Assembly (NCBI GenBank): GCA_958446835.1
Contig: CAUCXT010000002.1
Location: 1 to 64,000, forward strand
Reading direction: 5' to 3'
From: an uncultured Eubacterium sp.
GTDB taxonomy: Bacteria > Bacillota > Clostridia > Lachnospirales > Lachnospiraceae
DNA length: 64,000 nt
Shown here: piece after piece, positions 54,035 through 62,476 of the stretch
Layout of the letters: each line of letters starts with the position of its first letter
Position numbering within the stretch: the first letter of the stretch is position 1
Program-made: the position numbers and the translations under genes
Notes under the pieces: model-generated
Databases searched by the model: none
Told to the model about the DNA's origin: nothing
Seen by the model: only the letters and a program-made list of their open reading frames with translations

Positions 54035-55615
54035 TTACTCCGTCCATATACATTCCTTCCGGTAATACATAGCCACATGCGCGTTGTGCCAGTCGCCGGG
54101 GTCATCGGTTATGTCGGAGTGGAATATCGGTGCTGGGCGTTTCGACAGAGCGGGAACGGTCACGAACTGTTCGTCATCGCCTGTGCTTCTTAAGTATTCA
54201 TCGCGGGCAGTCAGTTCGCAGTCATAGGTCTTGGCGTCGCCGTTTATGAGTGAGAGCGTTGCGGCGGCGGACAGAGGAAGATTGCTGAAGCCTGCGTCAC
54301 CGCTTTTATATTCCGTCTCACCGACCTCTATACAGCCTATGCAGGCAATTACAAAGGCACAGAGACTTACGGCAAGCGCAAGAATGGCATTTTTGCGGCT
54401 TGTTTTTATTTTTGCAAAAAAGCTGTGAATAATATTCTCAAAAAGTATATATGCTCTGTTTGTTTCATATTTGTTACCAATCCATCCTAGAAAATAGATA
54501 AGATTAAAAGCGATTAGCGTATAAGCTGCAAAAAATATTATATTCATCATTCTGTACGGCATTCGCAGCCCCTGTGCGTAGAATACAGGGGTTCCCATTG
54601 AGCAGTACAGACCGAAGGTGAACACCGCGACGAGGAGCGGATATCTGTAGGTGAAGCCGCTATGCTTTGCTATGCGGTAAAATACCGGAATCATACATAT
54701 AAAGAATATCAGGCATGGGGCATTTAATACCTTGGCGATACTGTAGCCGCCGAACGCAAAGGTGTAGACAAAGGTCTTTACAATGCCGGTGCTTCCGCCT
54801 ACGGATTGCTGGCGCAGGGCATTTCCCGGTGCCGCCATGCTTATAAAAAGTCCTGCCATGGCTGCAATTGCGACGATGATGTATGTCACCACATGGTATT
54901 GGCGGATGACCTTATTTTTCTTAAGCATTACAAAATAAATCGCGGCGCCCGCACTCAGAGCAAGGATAATGCACATGAAAAGCGCAGCTGCGTAGTTGCT
55001 TCCGCCGATAAAAAAGGCAAGAACGGAGCTGATTACGGTGAGGACAACCGTCTCGGTGACTTTGGCGGTTCTCATTCTTATAAGAAGCGCAAAGAGAAAC
55101 AGCATGAGACTGTAAAAAAATGTATAATATATAGCACCGTTATACCAGTAAAACGAGTCACTGGGTGTTGCACACAACTGCATTGACACGAAGGTGAGGC
55201 ATAAGCCCACAGTTGCGGCAAGATAGCCGTCCGTCTTGAATATTTTTTTCAGCGCCGTATAGAAAAAGAAAAATGAAAAGCCAATGTATGCGCTGAGAAG
55301 TATGAGCGGCGCAATAAAATAGTACTGCTCACCGAATATTCCCGGCTGTAGGCGCATGAGGAAGATAGCCGAAAAATTGCCCTGCCATATATTGTACGTG
55401 TTAATCATCTTATCGAAGGAACACCTCACAACAGAGGCAACTGAGTGGGTTTCGTTCCACACCTGCACCGTCTCTGTGCCGTAGTAATAATCGTCGACGC
55501 TTGGGTGCGCGTACATGCCGATTACATACAGCGGGATGACAGAGAGGATGAAACAGATGAGAATTATGTAAAAAATATTTTTTGCGGTTATTTTTTTGGT
55601 GAAGGATTTATTCAT
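54035..55615 (-). CDS. Polytopic membrane protein, DUF6056-like (probable GT-C)
   Basis: A 526-aa protein with about eleven membrane helices. The first loop has HPSVDDYYYGTETVQVW with an Asp-Asp pair, followed by TYNIWQGNFSAIFLMRLQPG, features of the DUF6056 family, which is thought to be GT-C-like. A soluble C-terminal domain ends in MYYRKECIWTE. It is transcribed toward the AlbA_2 gene, with its own terminator, and divergently from the acyltransferase-glycosyltransferase cluster, so it could act on the same envelope product. The start is ATG 55615 with AAGGAG upstream. Confidence 0.72.
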   Translation of the reverse strand: MNKSFTKKITAKNIFYIILICFILSVIPLYVIGMYAHPSVDDYYYGTETVQVWNETHSVASVVRCSFDKMINTYNIWQGNFSAIFLMRLQPGIFGEQYYFIAPLILLSAYIGFSFFFFYTALKKIFKTDGYLAATVGLCLTFVSMQLCATPSDSFYWYNGAIYYTFFYSLMLFLFALLIRMRTAKVTETVVLTVISSVLAFFIGGSNYAAALFMCIILALSAGAAIYFVMLKKNKVIRQYHVVTYIIVAIAAMAGLFISMAAPGNALRQQSVGGSTGIVKTFVYTFAFGGYSIAKVLNAPCLIFFICMIPVFYRIAKHSGFTYRYPLLVAVFTFGLYCSMGTPVFYAQGLRMPYRMMNIIFFAAYTLIAFNLIYFLGWIGNKYETNRAYILFENIIHSFFAKIKTSRKNAILALAVSLCAFVIACIGCIEVGETEYKSGDAGFSNLPLSAAATLSLINGDAKTYDCELTARDEYLRSTGDDEQFVTVPALSKRPAPIFHSDITDDPGDWHNAHVAMYYRKECIWTE

Positions 55616-55692
55616 GGGAACTCCTTGTGTTTGCGATATTAATTTTTAACATGTATTATTATATTTTTTTTGAGAGGGATTGTAAATATTAG

Positions 55693-55732
55693 TTTGCATC
55701 AATTTGTCAGACATGGTCGGACAAATTGCAAA
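55693..55732. repeat. Inverted repeat between divergent genes
   Basis: AATTTGTC (55701-55708) and GACAAATT (55720-55727), with flanking TTGCA/TGCAA, form an imperfect palindrome in the 226-bp gap between the DUF6056-like gene and the acyltransferase. It is a possible operator for one or both. Confidence 0.45.
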
Positions 55733-55841
55733 AGGAATATAATGAACGAAAAAATGATTAAACTTATGCATTTTACAAATCATAGAGAATGTCGGCAGAC
55801 ATATAGAATAAATTTATTTTTTTATGTAAATAATATCCCCC

Positions 55842-56630
55842 ATGAAGCACAGAAAAGTATATTACTATGACAACGAGCTGGAGGACGAATTTTCCGGCAT
55901 AAAAAGAAATACAATAACCGTTGATGAAAATTACCGCTACAGCCACGGAAGGCTGTGGAATGTGGCGGCATGGGTGCTGTATCACATAATAATGACCCCG
56001 GTTGCCTTTATATACATGAAGTTTCGGTTTTGCATGAGGATAGAGGGGAAGGATAAGCTGCGCGGACTCCGGGATGGCTGTGATGGCAGGTGCAGGTCGG
56101 CGTTTTTCTATGGAAATCACACCCACGTCCCGGGGGACGGCTACATTCCGACCTGCATAAGCTTTCCGCTGAAGGCTGTTATACTGGCGCACCCGGACAA
56201 TGTATCGCTCTATGGCACAAAGAATATCATGGAAATGCTGGGGGCTTTTCCGATTCCCAACAGGCTTGGCGGGATGAAGAATTTTATTAACGAACTTGAA
56301 TATTATGTCGATACCGGGCACCCGGTGTTTATCTACCCGGAGGCGCATATATGGTATTATTACACCGGAATACGCCCCTTTAATGAGAGCGCATTCCGCT
56401 ATCCGGTGATATATGACCGCCCGGTATATTCTTTTACCATAACATATCAGAAACACTTTTTCAGGACAAAAATCACAATATACATCGATGGACCTTTCAG
56501 TCCGGACACCACAATAAATCCAAGACAAGCCGCCGTGAAGCTGCGCAATCAGGTATATGAGGCGATGACGGCGCGAAGCAGGAATTCCACCTACGAAAAG
56601 GTAAAATATATCAAAAAAGAATCAGAGTAA
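55842..56630 (+). CDS. PlsC-like acyltransferase
   Basis: A 262-aa acyltransferase of the lysophosphatidate-acyltransferase superfamily. The catalytic motif is FFYGNHTHVPGDGY (His-x5-Asp as in this clostridial subgroup) near 85-98 and the acceptor motif is FIYPEAHIWYY near 160. One hydrophobic segment lies near 44-62 (VAAWVLYHIIMTPVAFIYMK). No ribosome-binding site precedes ATG 55842, but the N-terminus VYYYDNELEDEFSGI is typical of the subgroup, so the start is probably right. It opens a tightly spaced cluster with GT8, GT2 and a second acyltransferase. The acyl acceptor is unknown, possibly a glycolipid. Confidence 0.82.
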   Translation: MKHRKVYYYDNELEDEFSGIKRNTITVDENYRYSHGRLWNVAAWVLYHIIMTPVAFIYMKFRFCMRIEGKDKLRGLRDGCDGRCRSAFFYGNHTHVPGDGYIPTCISFPLKAVILAHPDNVSLYGTKNIMEMLGAFPIPNRLGGMKNFINELEYYVDTGHPVFIYPEAHIWYYYTGIRPFNESAFRYPVIYDRPVYSFTITYQKHFFRTKITIYIDGPFSPDTTINPRQAAVKLRNQVYEAMTARSRNSTYEKVKYIKKESE

Positions 56631-56640
56631 GGGGGCTAAT

Positions 56641-57456
56641 ATGAACATCCTGTTCTGCGGCAATTCGCGCGCCTTTGACGGCATTCTGATAGCCGTTCTT
56701 TCCATAATAAAATATTATAAGGGGGAGCTTGTGATATACATTATGACGGCTAACCTTCGGAATATGCGCGAAGATTATGCGCCGGTCAGCTGGCAGCAGG
56801 CGCGGCTTCTTGAGGATGTGATTTCGTGCGTGTGCCGGGAGAGCAGAGTATTTCTGATTGATAAGACGAACACATTCCGGGATGAGCTTGTCCGGTGGGC
56901 TAACAGGGATACCATATACACGCCCTATTCCTTGCTGAGGCTGTATGCGGACGATATTCTGGTGAACAAGCTTCTCTATCTTGATGCGGATGTGGTTGTA
57001 TGTGATGACATAGAACGGCTCTACAATATGGATATTTCGGAGTTTGAGCTTGCGGGGGTGAGGGATTTCCTTGGAAAGTGGTTTATTGAATACAATTATA
57101 TGAACACAGGCGTTCTGCTCTTTAACATGCCTGAGTGTCGGAAGAGTAAGCTCTTTAAAAGGGCAAGGCAGATGTGCTGTGACAGAAAAATGTTCTTTCC
57201 GGACCAGACATCGTTCAACCGTTTATGCAAAAAGAAGCTGTTTCTGCCAGAGAAATATAATGAACAGAAGCGCTACAGACCTAACACGGTGATACAGCAT
57301 TTCTGTAAATCGCTCAGGATATTTCCGTATATACACACGGTAAATATCAAGCCATGGGAGATTGAAAAGCTGCACAGTATCTATAAGCTCCATGCGCATG
57401 ATGAGATATTAGAGCAGTATGAGAAGATAAAAAATGCATTTTATATAAATTTGTAG
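56641..57456 (+). CDS. Glycosyltransferase family 8
   Basis: A 271-aa retaining glycosyltransferase. The metal-binding DxD motif is LLYLDADVVVCDDIERLYN near residues 112-130, with YMNTGVLLFNMPE and FFPDQTSFNRLCK further on, and VIQHFCKSLRIFPY near the end. GT8 enzymes use UDP-glucose or UDP-galactose. It begins 10 bp after the acyltransferase, with GGGGG before the ATG, and has no membrane segment. Confidence 0.9.
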   Translation: MNILFCGNSRAFDGILIAVLSIIKYYKGELVIYIMTANLRNMREDYAPVSWQQARLLEDVISCVCRESRVFLIDKTNTFRDELVRWANRDTIYTPYSLLRLYADDILVNKLLYLDADVVVCDDIERLYNMDISEFELAGVRDFLGKWFIEYNYMNTGVLLFNMPECRKSKLFKRARQMCCDRKMFFPDQTSFNRLCKKKLFLPEKYNEQKRYRPNTVIQHFCKSLRIFPYIHTVNIKPWEIEKLHSIYKLHAHDEILEQYEKIKNAFYINL

Positions 57457-57460
57457 CGAT

Positions 57461-57480
57461 GATGTTGGGGGCAAAACATG
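57461..57480. repeat. Solo MITE-terminus-like sequence
   Basis: GATGTTGGGGGCAAAACATG matches the terminal repeat of the two MITEs (one base differs) and is the complement of 23294-23313 at 19 of 20 positions. No second terminus is nearby. GCAAAAC (57471-57477) also pairs with GTTTTGC (57485-57491). Confidence 0.75.
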
Positions 57481-57520
57481 TGAGGTTTTGCAGTGTAGCT
57501 AATTAAAGAGGGGATAATAT

Positions 57521-58726
57521 ATGGGAAACAATTTTTTGATTCTAATTACAATAATATTTTTGGTACTGTATTTTCCGCGGCTGATTGGCTGGTTCGGGTG
57601 GATTTTTCCGCAAAAAAGATTGACGTGTGAGAGCAGGCACCGTTTTGCACTCATCGTTCCTGCGCGCGATGAGGGCAGGGCGGTGCTGCCGCTTTTTAAG
57701 AGCATAGAGGAACAGAGTTATGGAGCTTTATTCGACACCTACGTTGTTGTAAAGAATCCGCATGACGAGGTGATTGACTACGCGCGTGAAATCGGCGCAA
57801 AGGTCTATGTGGATGAGGAGCAGAAGAGCAAGGGCGATTGCCTTGACTACTGCATAAGGCATATTCTGGCGGCTGGGAAAAGGTATGATGGGTATATAAT
57901 TGTGGACGCGGACTGCCGGCTTGATGTGGACTTTATGAAAAATATGAATGACGCGCTGGCAAGCGGGGCGCAGGTGATAACGGCGCGCAAGCTGGTGGCA
58001 AACTATACTATGGATACCATGAAAAATGCAGCTACATGCAATAGAATTACCTGCCAGAACGGTCTTATCTGGCCAATCATAGATGAGCTTGGGAACAGGT
58101 TTAAGAGCGCCGTTGGGCTTACAACCATGCCGATTACCACAGGGATACTCATAAGGGGAGACCTGGTTGAGGAGTGGGGCGGCTGGATTTACAGGCAGAC
58201 GTTCACGGAGGACATGGAGCTGCTTCGCGACTGTGCGTGCAAGGGGATAAAGACCTTCCACTATTCATTTGCGAAGCTGTATCTTGAGGAGACGCCGTCA
58301 CATGCGGACACCAACAAGCGCAGGACGCGCTGGATGACCGGGATGGTGTCGGCGGACAGGCTCTACTATCGCGAACTTTTAAACCGCCGCGGTGTGTGGG
58401 CCTTTATTGACAATTATTATATATTGTCGCTGTGGCTTGTGTATGCGTACATCGGAACCTTGTTATTGGCTGTAGTATTTAATCTGGTTACGCTCAGAAT
58501 ATGGGAGGCGGCAGCGGCATTTCTGCTTATCTATACCGCCTTTTTTGCGCTGTCCGTGATGGCGGTGCTTGCGGATTGGAAAAATATCAGGCTGTCATGG
58601 ATAAGAAAGCTGTGCCTTATGCTGGCTCACCCATTTTTTTACATGGAATACATCCTCATCGTGGGGCTCGCGGTGCTTGGCATAAAGCCTGAGAGCTGGG
58701 AGAAAATCGGGAGGGTGCAGTATTGA
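57521..58726 (+). CDS. Membrane glycosyltransferase family 2 (processive type)
   Basis: A 401-aa protein with an N-terminal membrane helix (ILITIIFLVLYFPRLIGWF) and three C-terminal helices (near 300-320, 330-350 and 370-390). Motifs in order: VPARDEGRAV, IIVDADCRLDVDFM, QTFTEDMELLRD and RRTRWMTGM (an R-x-x-R-W form of Q-x-x-R-W). This is the plan of BcsA/NodC-type GT2 enzymes, which build or extend a chain and may pass it across the membrane. The stop overlaps the next start by one base. Sugar unknown. Confidence 0.88.
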   Translation: MGNNFLILITIIFLVLYFPRLIGWFGWIFPQKRLTCESRHRFALIVPARDEGRAVLPLFKSIEEQSYGALFDTYVVVKNPHDEVIDYAREIGAKVYVDEEQKSKGDCLDYCIRHILAAGKRYDGYIIVDADCRLDVDFMKNMNDALASGAQVITARKLVANYTMDTMKNAATCNRITCQNGLIWPIIDELGNRFKSAVGLTTMPITTGILIRGDLVEEWGGWIYRQTFTEDMELLRDCACKGIKTFHYSFAKLYLEETPSHADTNKRRTRWMTGMVSADRLYYRELLNRRGVWAFIDNYYILSLWLVYAYIGTLLLAVVFNLVTLRIWEAAAAFLLIYTAFFALSVMAVLADWKNIRLSWIRKLCLMLAHPFFYMEYILIVGLAVLGIKPESWEKIGRVQY

Positions 58727-59709
58727 TGAATTATTTCAAGCTTGCTTATACCACATCCGATGTGCTTGGAAAGATAAAGGAGGCGGAGAAACGTGGGGAT
58801 TTTAACGCCCACATTGACCCGATAGATTACAGCAATTGCCTGCCTGTAGATGAGAGCTTTCCCTATATTCCAACCGGTAGGCTGAAGCTCCGACAGGCGC
58901 TTATCAGGATATTTATTATAAGTCCGTTCATGTGGATCGTGAACCGCTTCATATTCCGCACGAAAATATATAGATTTTGCGAAGCTGGTGAAAGAGAGTG
59001 CGGTAAATATAATACGCTGAAAAATACAGATACAGCTTTACGGTCATATATTGACAGACATACAACTCAAAACATCGACACGAATACAACACAAGATACT
59101 ATACAACAAATAAGAAAAAATTCTGATAATAATATAAAAGATAATCGTGGCATGATAATCACCTGTAACCACATAAACAAGCTTGACGCCCTTGTGGTCA
59201 GGTGGGCGTTAAAAAGGAGTGGGGTGCTTCGCGGAAGGCAGCTAAAGGTCATGGTCGCGGATTTTAACAATCAGAGGGGACGTCTTGGTGAGTATATGAG
59301 GGCGTTCGGTATAATGCCGTTTCCGTCGGGACACAGGCTTGTGCGGAATTTTGACAGAGCTGTTTCGTACTATCTTGAGCGGGGGGATTGTATTCTGGTA
59401 TTTCCGGAGCAGTCGGAGTGGTGGGGCTATGACAGACCTCGCCCCTTGAAAAACGGTGCATTCTACTACGCGGTGAAAAACAATGTGCCTGTACTGCCGC
59501 TTTTTATAACCTGCCGCGGTGCGGGGGCAAAAGCTGCCGGAGCAGTAGGCAGGGCGGGAAGGGCTCCGGCAGTAAAATATTTTGACGTGCATATCGCGGA
59601 CGTGATAAAGAATGAAGGAACATCTATCGGTGACCGTGAAAAAATTAAGCTTATGAAGGAGAAGAACAGCCTTATATGGCAGGAAATATATCTTTTGAAA
59701 GAAAAATAA
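58726..59709 (+). CDS. PlsC-like acyltransferase with an A/T-rich insertion
   Basis: A 327-aa acyltransferase. The catalytic motif is CNHINKLDALVVRW (His-x4-Asp), with ILVFPEQSEWWGYDRPRPLK as the acceptor-side motif. Before the catalytic motif lies a polar stretch of about 50 residues, rich in Asn, Thr and Asp (TLKNTDTALRS to KNSDNNIKD), whose DNA is much richer in A/T than its flanks; it is either a linker or a recent insertion. ATG 58726 overlaps the preceding stop (TGATG). It is the last gene of the four-gene cluster. Confidence 0.85.
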   Translation: MNYFKLAYTTSDVLGKIKEAEKRGDFNAHIDPIDYSNCLPVDESFPYIPTGRLKLRQALIRIFIISPFMWIVNRFIFRTKIYRFCEAGERECGKYNTLKNTDTALRSYIDRHTTQNIDTNTTQDTIQQIRKNSDNNIKDNRGMIITCNHINKLDALVVRWALKRSGVLRGRQLKVMVADFNNQRGRLGEYMRAFGIMPFPSGHRLVRNFDRAVSYYLERGDCILVFPEQSEWWGYDRPRPLKNGAFYYAVKNNVPVLPLFITCRGAGAKAAGAVGRAGRAPAVKYFDVHIADVIKNEGTSIGDREKIKLMKEKNSLIWQEIYLLKEK

Positions 59710-59736
59710 AAAAAATATTTGTATTTATAAATAATG

Positions 59737-59745
59737 TGGTATAAT
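59737..59745 (+). promoter_or_regulatory. Extended -10 promoter of the chemoreceptor gene
   Basis: TGGTATAAT, about 28 bp after the preceding stop. No flagellar sigma-type (TAAA-N15-GCCGATAA) promoter was seen. Confidence 0.5.
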
Positions 59746-59780
59746 ACTCTTTTCTTTATAAATAGTAGAGATTTTATAGA

Positions 59781-61817
59781 ATGGGAGAGAAAAATGGCAA
59801 AGGACAAAAAACAAAGAATACGAAAGGCATTCAATTTCAGATTCAGAGCAAAATCGGTCTTTCTATAATAGCGGTTATGCTTGCTGTGACCATATTGGTG
59901 GTAGTTATGGTTTATAATCTGCTGATTGATGCCAATCACACAGAGTTACAGCTTGATTCCGAGGCGGTAGCACTTCAGGTTGAGAAGTATTTTGCACCGT
60001 TTGAGCGCATGGCGGAGCAGCTTGCGGTTGACAAGGATGTACAGAAGATTCTTACCACCACAAAGGCAGGTCAGCGTATGACCAACAACGCAACCTATTC
60101 TACCGTGCTTGAGAAGATGGTAGGAGCAGCAGGACTTGACACCGCGAACATTCAGGGAGTGTTTGTGGCAGATATCGACAGCAGCGCGTCCATCACATCC
60201 GGAGGTACAATTTCCGGTGAAGATTACGATGTCACGACGCGCGCATGGTTCGACTGTACTAAGACCGGTAAGACCGTGCTCACCAAGCCTTATATAGCAG
60301 CGAGCACAGGAAAGACAATTATAAGTGCGGTTGCACCTGTTTTTGATGAGAACGGAACCGCTGTGGGTGCCGCGGGAATAGACGTTGCAATAAATACTGT
60401 TGTAAAAATGATGGGAAATTATACGATAGGCAAGGAAGGCTATACAATGCTTCTTACAAGCGACGGAACATTTGTATACCATCCTAACTCATCACTCATC
60501 GACACAAAGATTCAGGATATGAACATCAGCAGCAACATCGCAAATGCAATCAGTTCACAGGCTTCACGGATTATAGGCTACAGGGTAAACGGAGAGCATA
60601 AGTATGGTTACATAATGCCTATCGGAGACACCGGCTTTATCGCACTTAGCTGTATACCGAATAACCAGTATTACTCTTCGCTGGTAAGGTCTGTCATCAT
60701 GCTCATCATCCTGATTGTCGCAGGTGAGGTATTTATTCTGTTCCTTTTAGGCAGACTTTCAGGAAAGATAGTAAGACCTCTTGTACAGTTAAACGGTGTA
60801 GCAACCGAGCTTGCCAACGGCAATCTGGATGTTTCACTTGATGTCCGGACGGAGGATGAGGTTGGTGAGCTGGCAGTCTCCATTGATAAGACGGTACAGA
60901 GACTTAAGGAGTACATAGATTATATTGACGAGATTTCAGAAGTGCTTGCGGCTATGGCAGACGGAAAGCTTGCCATCAACTTAAAGTATGCTTATGTTGG
61001 TGAGTTTGAGAAGGTTAAGGATGCACTGAATCATATCTCGCAGTCCATGACAGAAGTCATGACAAGTATTGTTGAGGGTGCTAATCAGGTATCGGTCGGC
61101 AGTGATGACCTTGCAAAAGCAGCTCAGGGTATGGCTGAGAACACCGAGACACAGGCAGCTTCGATTGAGGAGCTTCTCGCCACAGCCACAACTGTTGCCG
61201 AGCAGGTAAAGGAGAACAGGGATAATTCCGAGAAGTCAGCCGAATACACCAATGAAGTTGCAGCTGTGATGGAGGAAAGCAAGAAGCAGATGTCACAGAT
61301 GCGCGAGGCTATGGACAAGATTCAGGAATCCTCAAAGCAGGTTGTAGGTGTTATAAAGGCAATTGAAGATATAGCTAGTCAGACTAATCTCTTATCACTC
61401 AATGCTTCAATTGAGGCAGCCCGTGCAGGCGATGCAGGAAAGGGATTTGCTGTTGTTGCAGGTGAGATAGGTGGTCTTGCAAACGAAAGTGCAGACGCTG
61501 TAAATACAACTCGTGACCTCATCAACGTATCTCTCGAGGAGATTGAAAAGGGTAATGCTATTGTGAATGACGTTATGGCTTCTCTTGACAATGCAGTGGA
61601 GCGTGTCCGTGTAGCAAACGGAATGATTCAGGATACAGCACAGAATGCCGATACACAGATGAAGAGCATAGATCAGATTCGCGACGGTATTCAGGATATG
61701 TCACAGGTTGTTCAGGATAATTCAGCGATGGCACAGGAGACTTCTGCTACAAGTGAGGAGCTGGCAGCACAGTCCGTGACACTCAATGAGCTTGTGCAGA
61801 GATTTGATTTAAAGTAA
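59781..61817 (+). CDS. Methyl-accepting chemotaxis protein (Cache-HAMP-MCP), start region doubtful
   Basis: A 678-aa receptor. Membrane segments lie near 28-50 (LSIIAVMLAVTILVVVMVYN) and 303-325. Between them is a double-Cache sensor (TTRAWFDCTKTGKTVLTKPY, GAAGIDVAINTVVKMMGNYT). A HAMP domain and the MCP signalling hairpin follow (ASQTNLLSLNASIEAARAGD). Its ligand is unknown; Cache domains often bind amino or organic acids. The start is odd. A better site (GGGAG) serves ATG 59794, in another frame reading MAKDKKQR; that frame would join the receptor if the A6 run at 59806-59811 had one more A. Either ATG 59781 with a poor site is used, or there is a frameshift or slippage. Confidence 0.88.
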   Translation: MGEKNGKGQKTKNTKGIQFQIQSKIGLSIIAVMLAVTILVVVMVYNLLIDANHTELQLDSEAVALQVEKYFAPFERMAEQLAVDKDVQKILTTTKAGQRMTNNATYSTVLEKMVGAAGLDTANIQGVFVADIDSSASITSGGTISGEDYDVTTRAWFDCTKTGKTVLTKPYIAASTGKTIISAVAPVFDENGTAVGAAGIDVAINTVVKMMGNYTIGKEGYTMLLTSDGTFVYHPNSSLIDTKIQDMNISSNIANAISSQASRIIGYRVNGEHKYGYIMPIGDTGFIALSCIPNNQYYSSLVRSVIMLIILIVAGEVFILFLLGRLSGKIVRPLVQLNGVATELANGNLDVSLDVRTEDEVGELAVSIDKTVQRLKEYIDYIDEISEVLAAMADGKLAINLKYAYVGEFEKVKDALNHISQSMTEVMTSIVEGANQVSVGSDDLAKAAQGMAENTETQAASIEELLATATTVAEQVKENRDNSEKSAEYTNEVAAVMEESKKQMSQMREAMDKIQESSKQVVGVIKAIEDIASQTNLLSLNASIEAARAGDAGKGFAVVAGEIGGLANESADAVNTTRDLINVSLEEIEKGNAIVNDVMASLDNAVERVRVANGMIQDTAQNADTQMKSIDQIRDGIQDMSQVVQDNSAMAQETSATSEELAAQSVTLNELVQRFDLK

Positions 61818-61827
61818 AAAATATAAC

Positions 61828-61857
61828 TTGACATTTATGTGAGGATGATTTTATAAT
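61828..61857 (+). promoter_or_regulatory. Consensus promoter of the marR-ABC operon
   Basis: TTGACA (61828-61833), 18 bp, TATAAT (61852-61857). It begins 11 bp after the chemoreceptor stop. The operator-like hairpin overlaps the -10. Confidence 0.85.
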
Positions 61858-61912
61858 AGTTCGAAGTCGAACAGTTCATTATCAAACTGTCGCACTTCGA
61901 ACTATTTTTTAT
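61855..61912 (+). promoter_or_regulatory. Long hairpin: MarR operator and/or terminator
   Basis: AATAGTTCGAAGT (61855-61867) pairs with ACTTCGAACTATT (61894-61906); inside, ACAGTT (61871-61876) pairs with AACTGT (61885-61890). Six T follow. It contains TTCGAAGTCGAA, a typical MarR-like half-site arrangement, over the -10 and start region. It may be both the repressor site and the terminator for readthrough from the chemoreceptor gene. Confidence 0.65.
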
Positions 61913-61922
61913 TCTTTAGATA

Positions 61923-61976
61923 ATTACGAAACGCAAATTGCACAACGTACGGCTGTCATATACTGTGTTTCGTAAT
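61923..61976 (+). repeat. Second inverted repeat in the marR leader
   Basis: ATTACGAAAC (61923-61932) and GTTTCGTAAT (61967-61976) are perfect complements separated by 34 bp. The leader RNA could form this stem next to the ribosome-binding site; it may regulate translation or bind a protein. Confidence 0.5.
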
Positions 61977-62014
61977 CACCTATATTTTTTATTTTTGGAG
62001 GAAAGGAGACCGAT

Positions 62015-62476
62015 TTGGAGAAAAAACATTATTTGGGCTTCGAGATTAGGAAGATGGACAATATAATATTCCGTCAGCTTAAGAAGAAGCTTGTGGATGC
62101 GGGCTTTGACGAGGTCACGGTCATGCACGGACATATTCTTGGGTATCTGAGCAGACGCAAGGATATGGATGTGTACCAGAAGGACATCGCAGAAGCGTTC
62201 GGAATAGGCAAGTCTTCTGTCACGAATATACTACAGCTTATGGAGAAGAAGGGATATCTGGTGTGTCGTACGGATGATAATGATGGGCGGTGCAAGAAGA
62301 TAATTCTCACACAAAAGGGTGAGGAGACACATGAGGCTACGGTGAGAGTTATAGATATGCTTCACGAAGAGCTTGAACAGAATGTGACAGAGGAAGAAAA
62401 GAAGATTTTTATGAATGTCATTGAAAAAATGAAGAAAAATATTGATGAAATGAATAAGGAGGATGAACAGTGCTAA
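62015..62476 (+). CDS. MarR-family regulator
   Basis: A 153-aa winged-helix regulator: QKDIAEAFGIGKSSVTNILQ and LMEKKGYLVCRTDDNDGRCK are the recognition helix and wing. It starts with TTG 62015, with AAAGGAG upstream. The gene overlaps the ABC exporter start, so both are translated together, the usual autoregulated MarR-ABC drug-efflux arrangement. The operator candidate is at 61855-61906. Confidence 0.9.
   Translation: MEKKHYLGFEIRKMDNIIFRQLKKKLVDAGFDEVTVMHGHILGYLSRRKDMDVYQKDIAEAFGIGKSSVTNILQLMEKKGYLVCRTDDNDGRCKKIILTQKGEETHEATVRVIDMLHEELEQNVTEEEKKIFMNVIEKMKKNIDEMNKEDEQC

Noticed and set aside
55742..55870. Short frame before the first acyltransferase (about 42 codons)
   Set aside because: It overlaps the acyltransferase start in another frame, and the product has no feature of a leader peptide or toxin.
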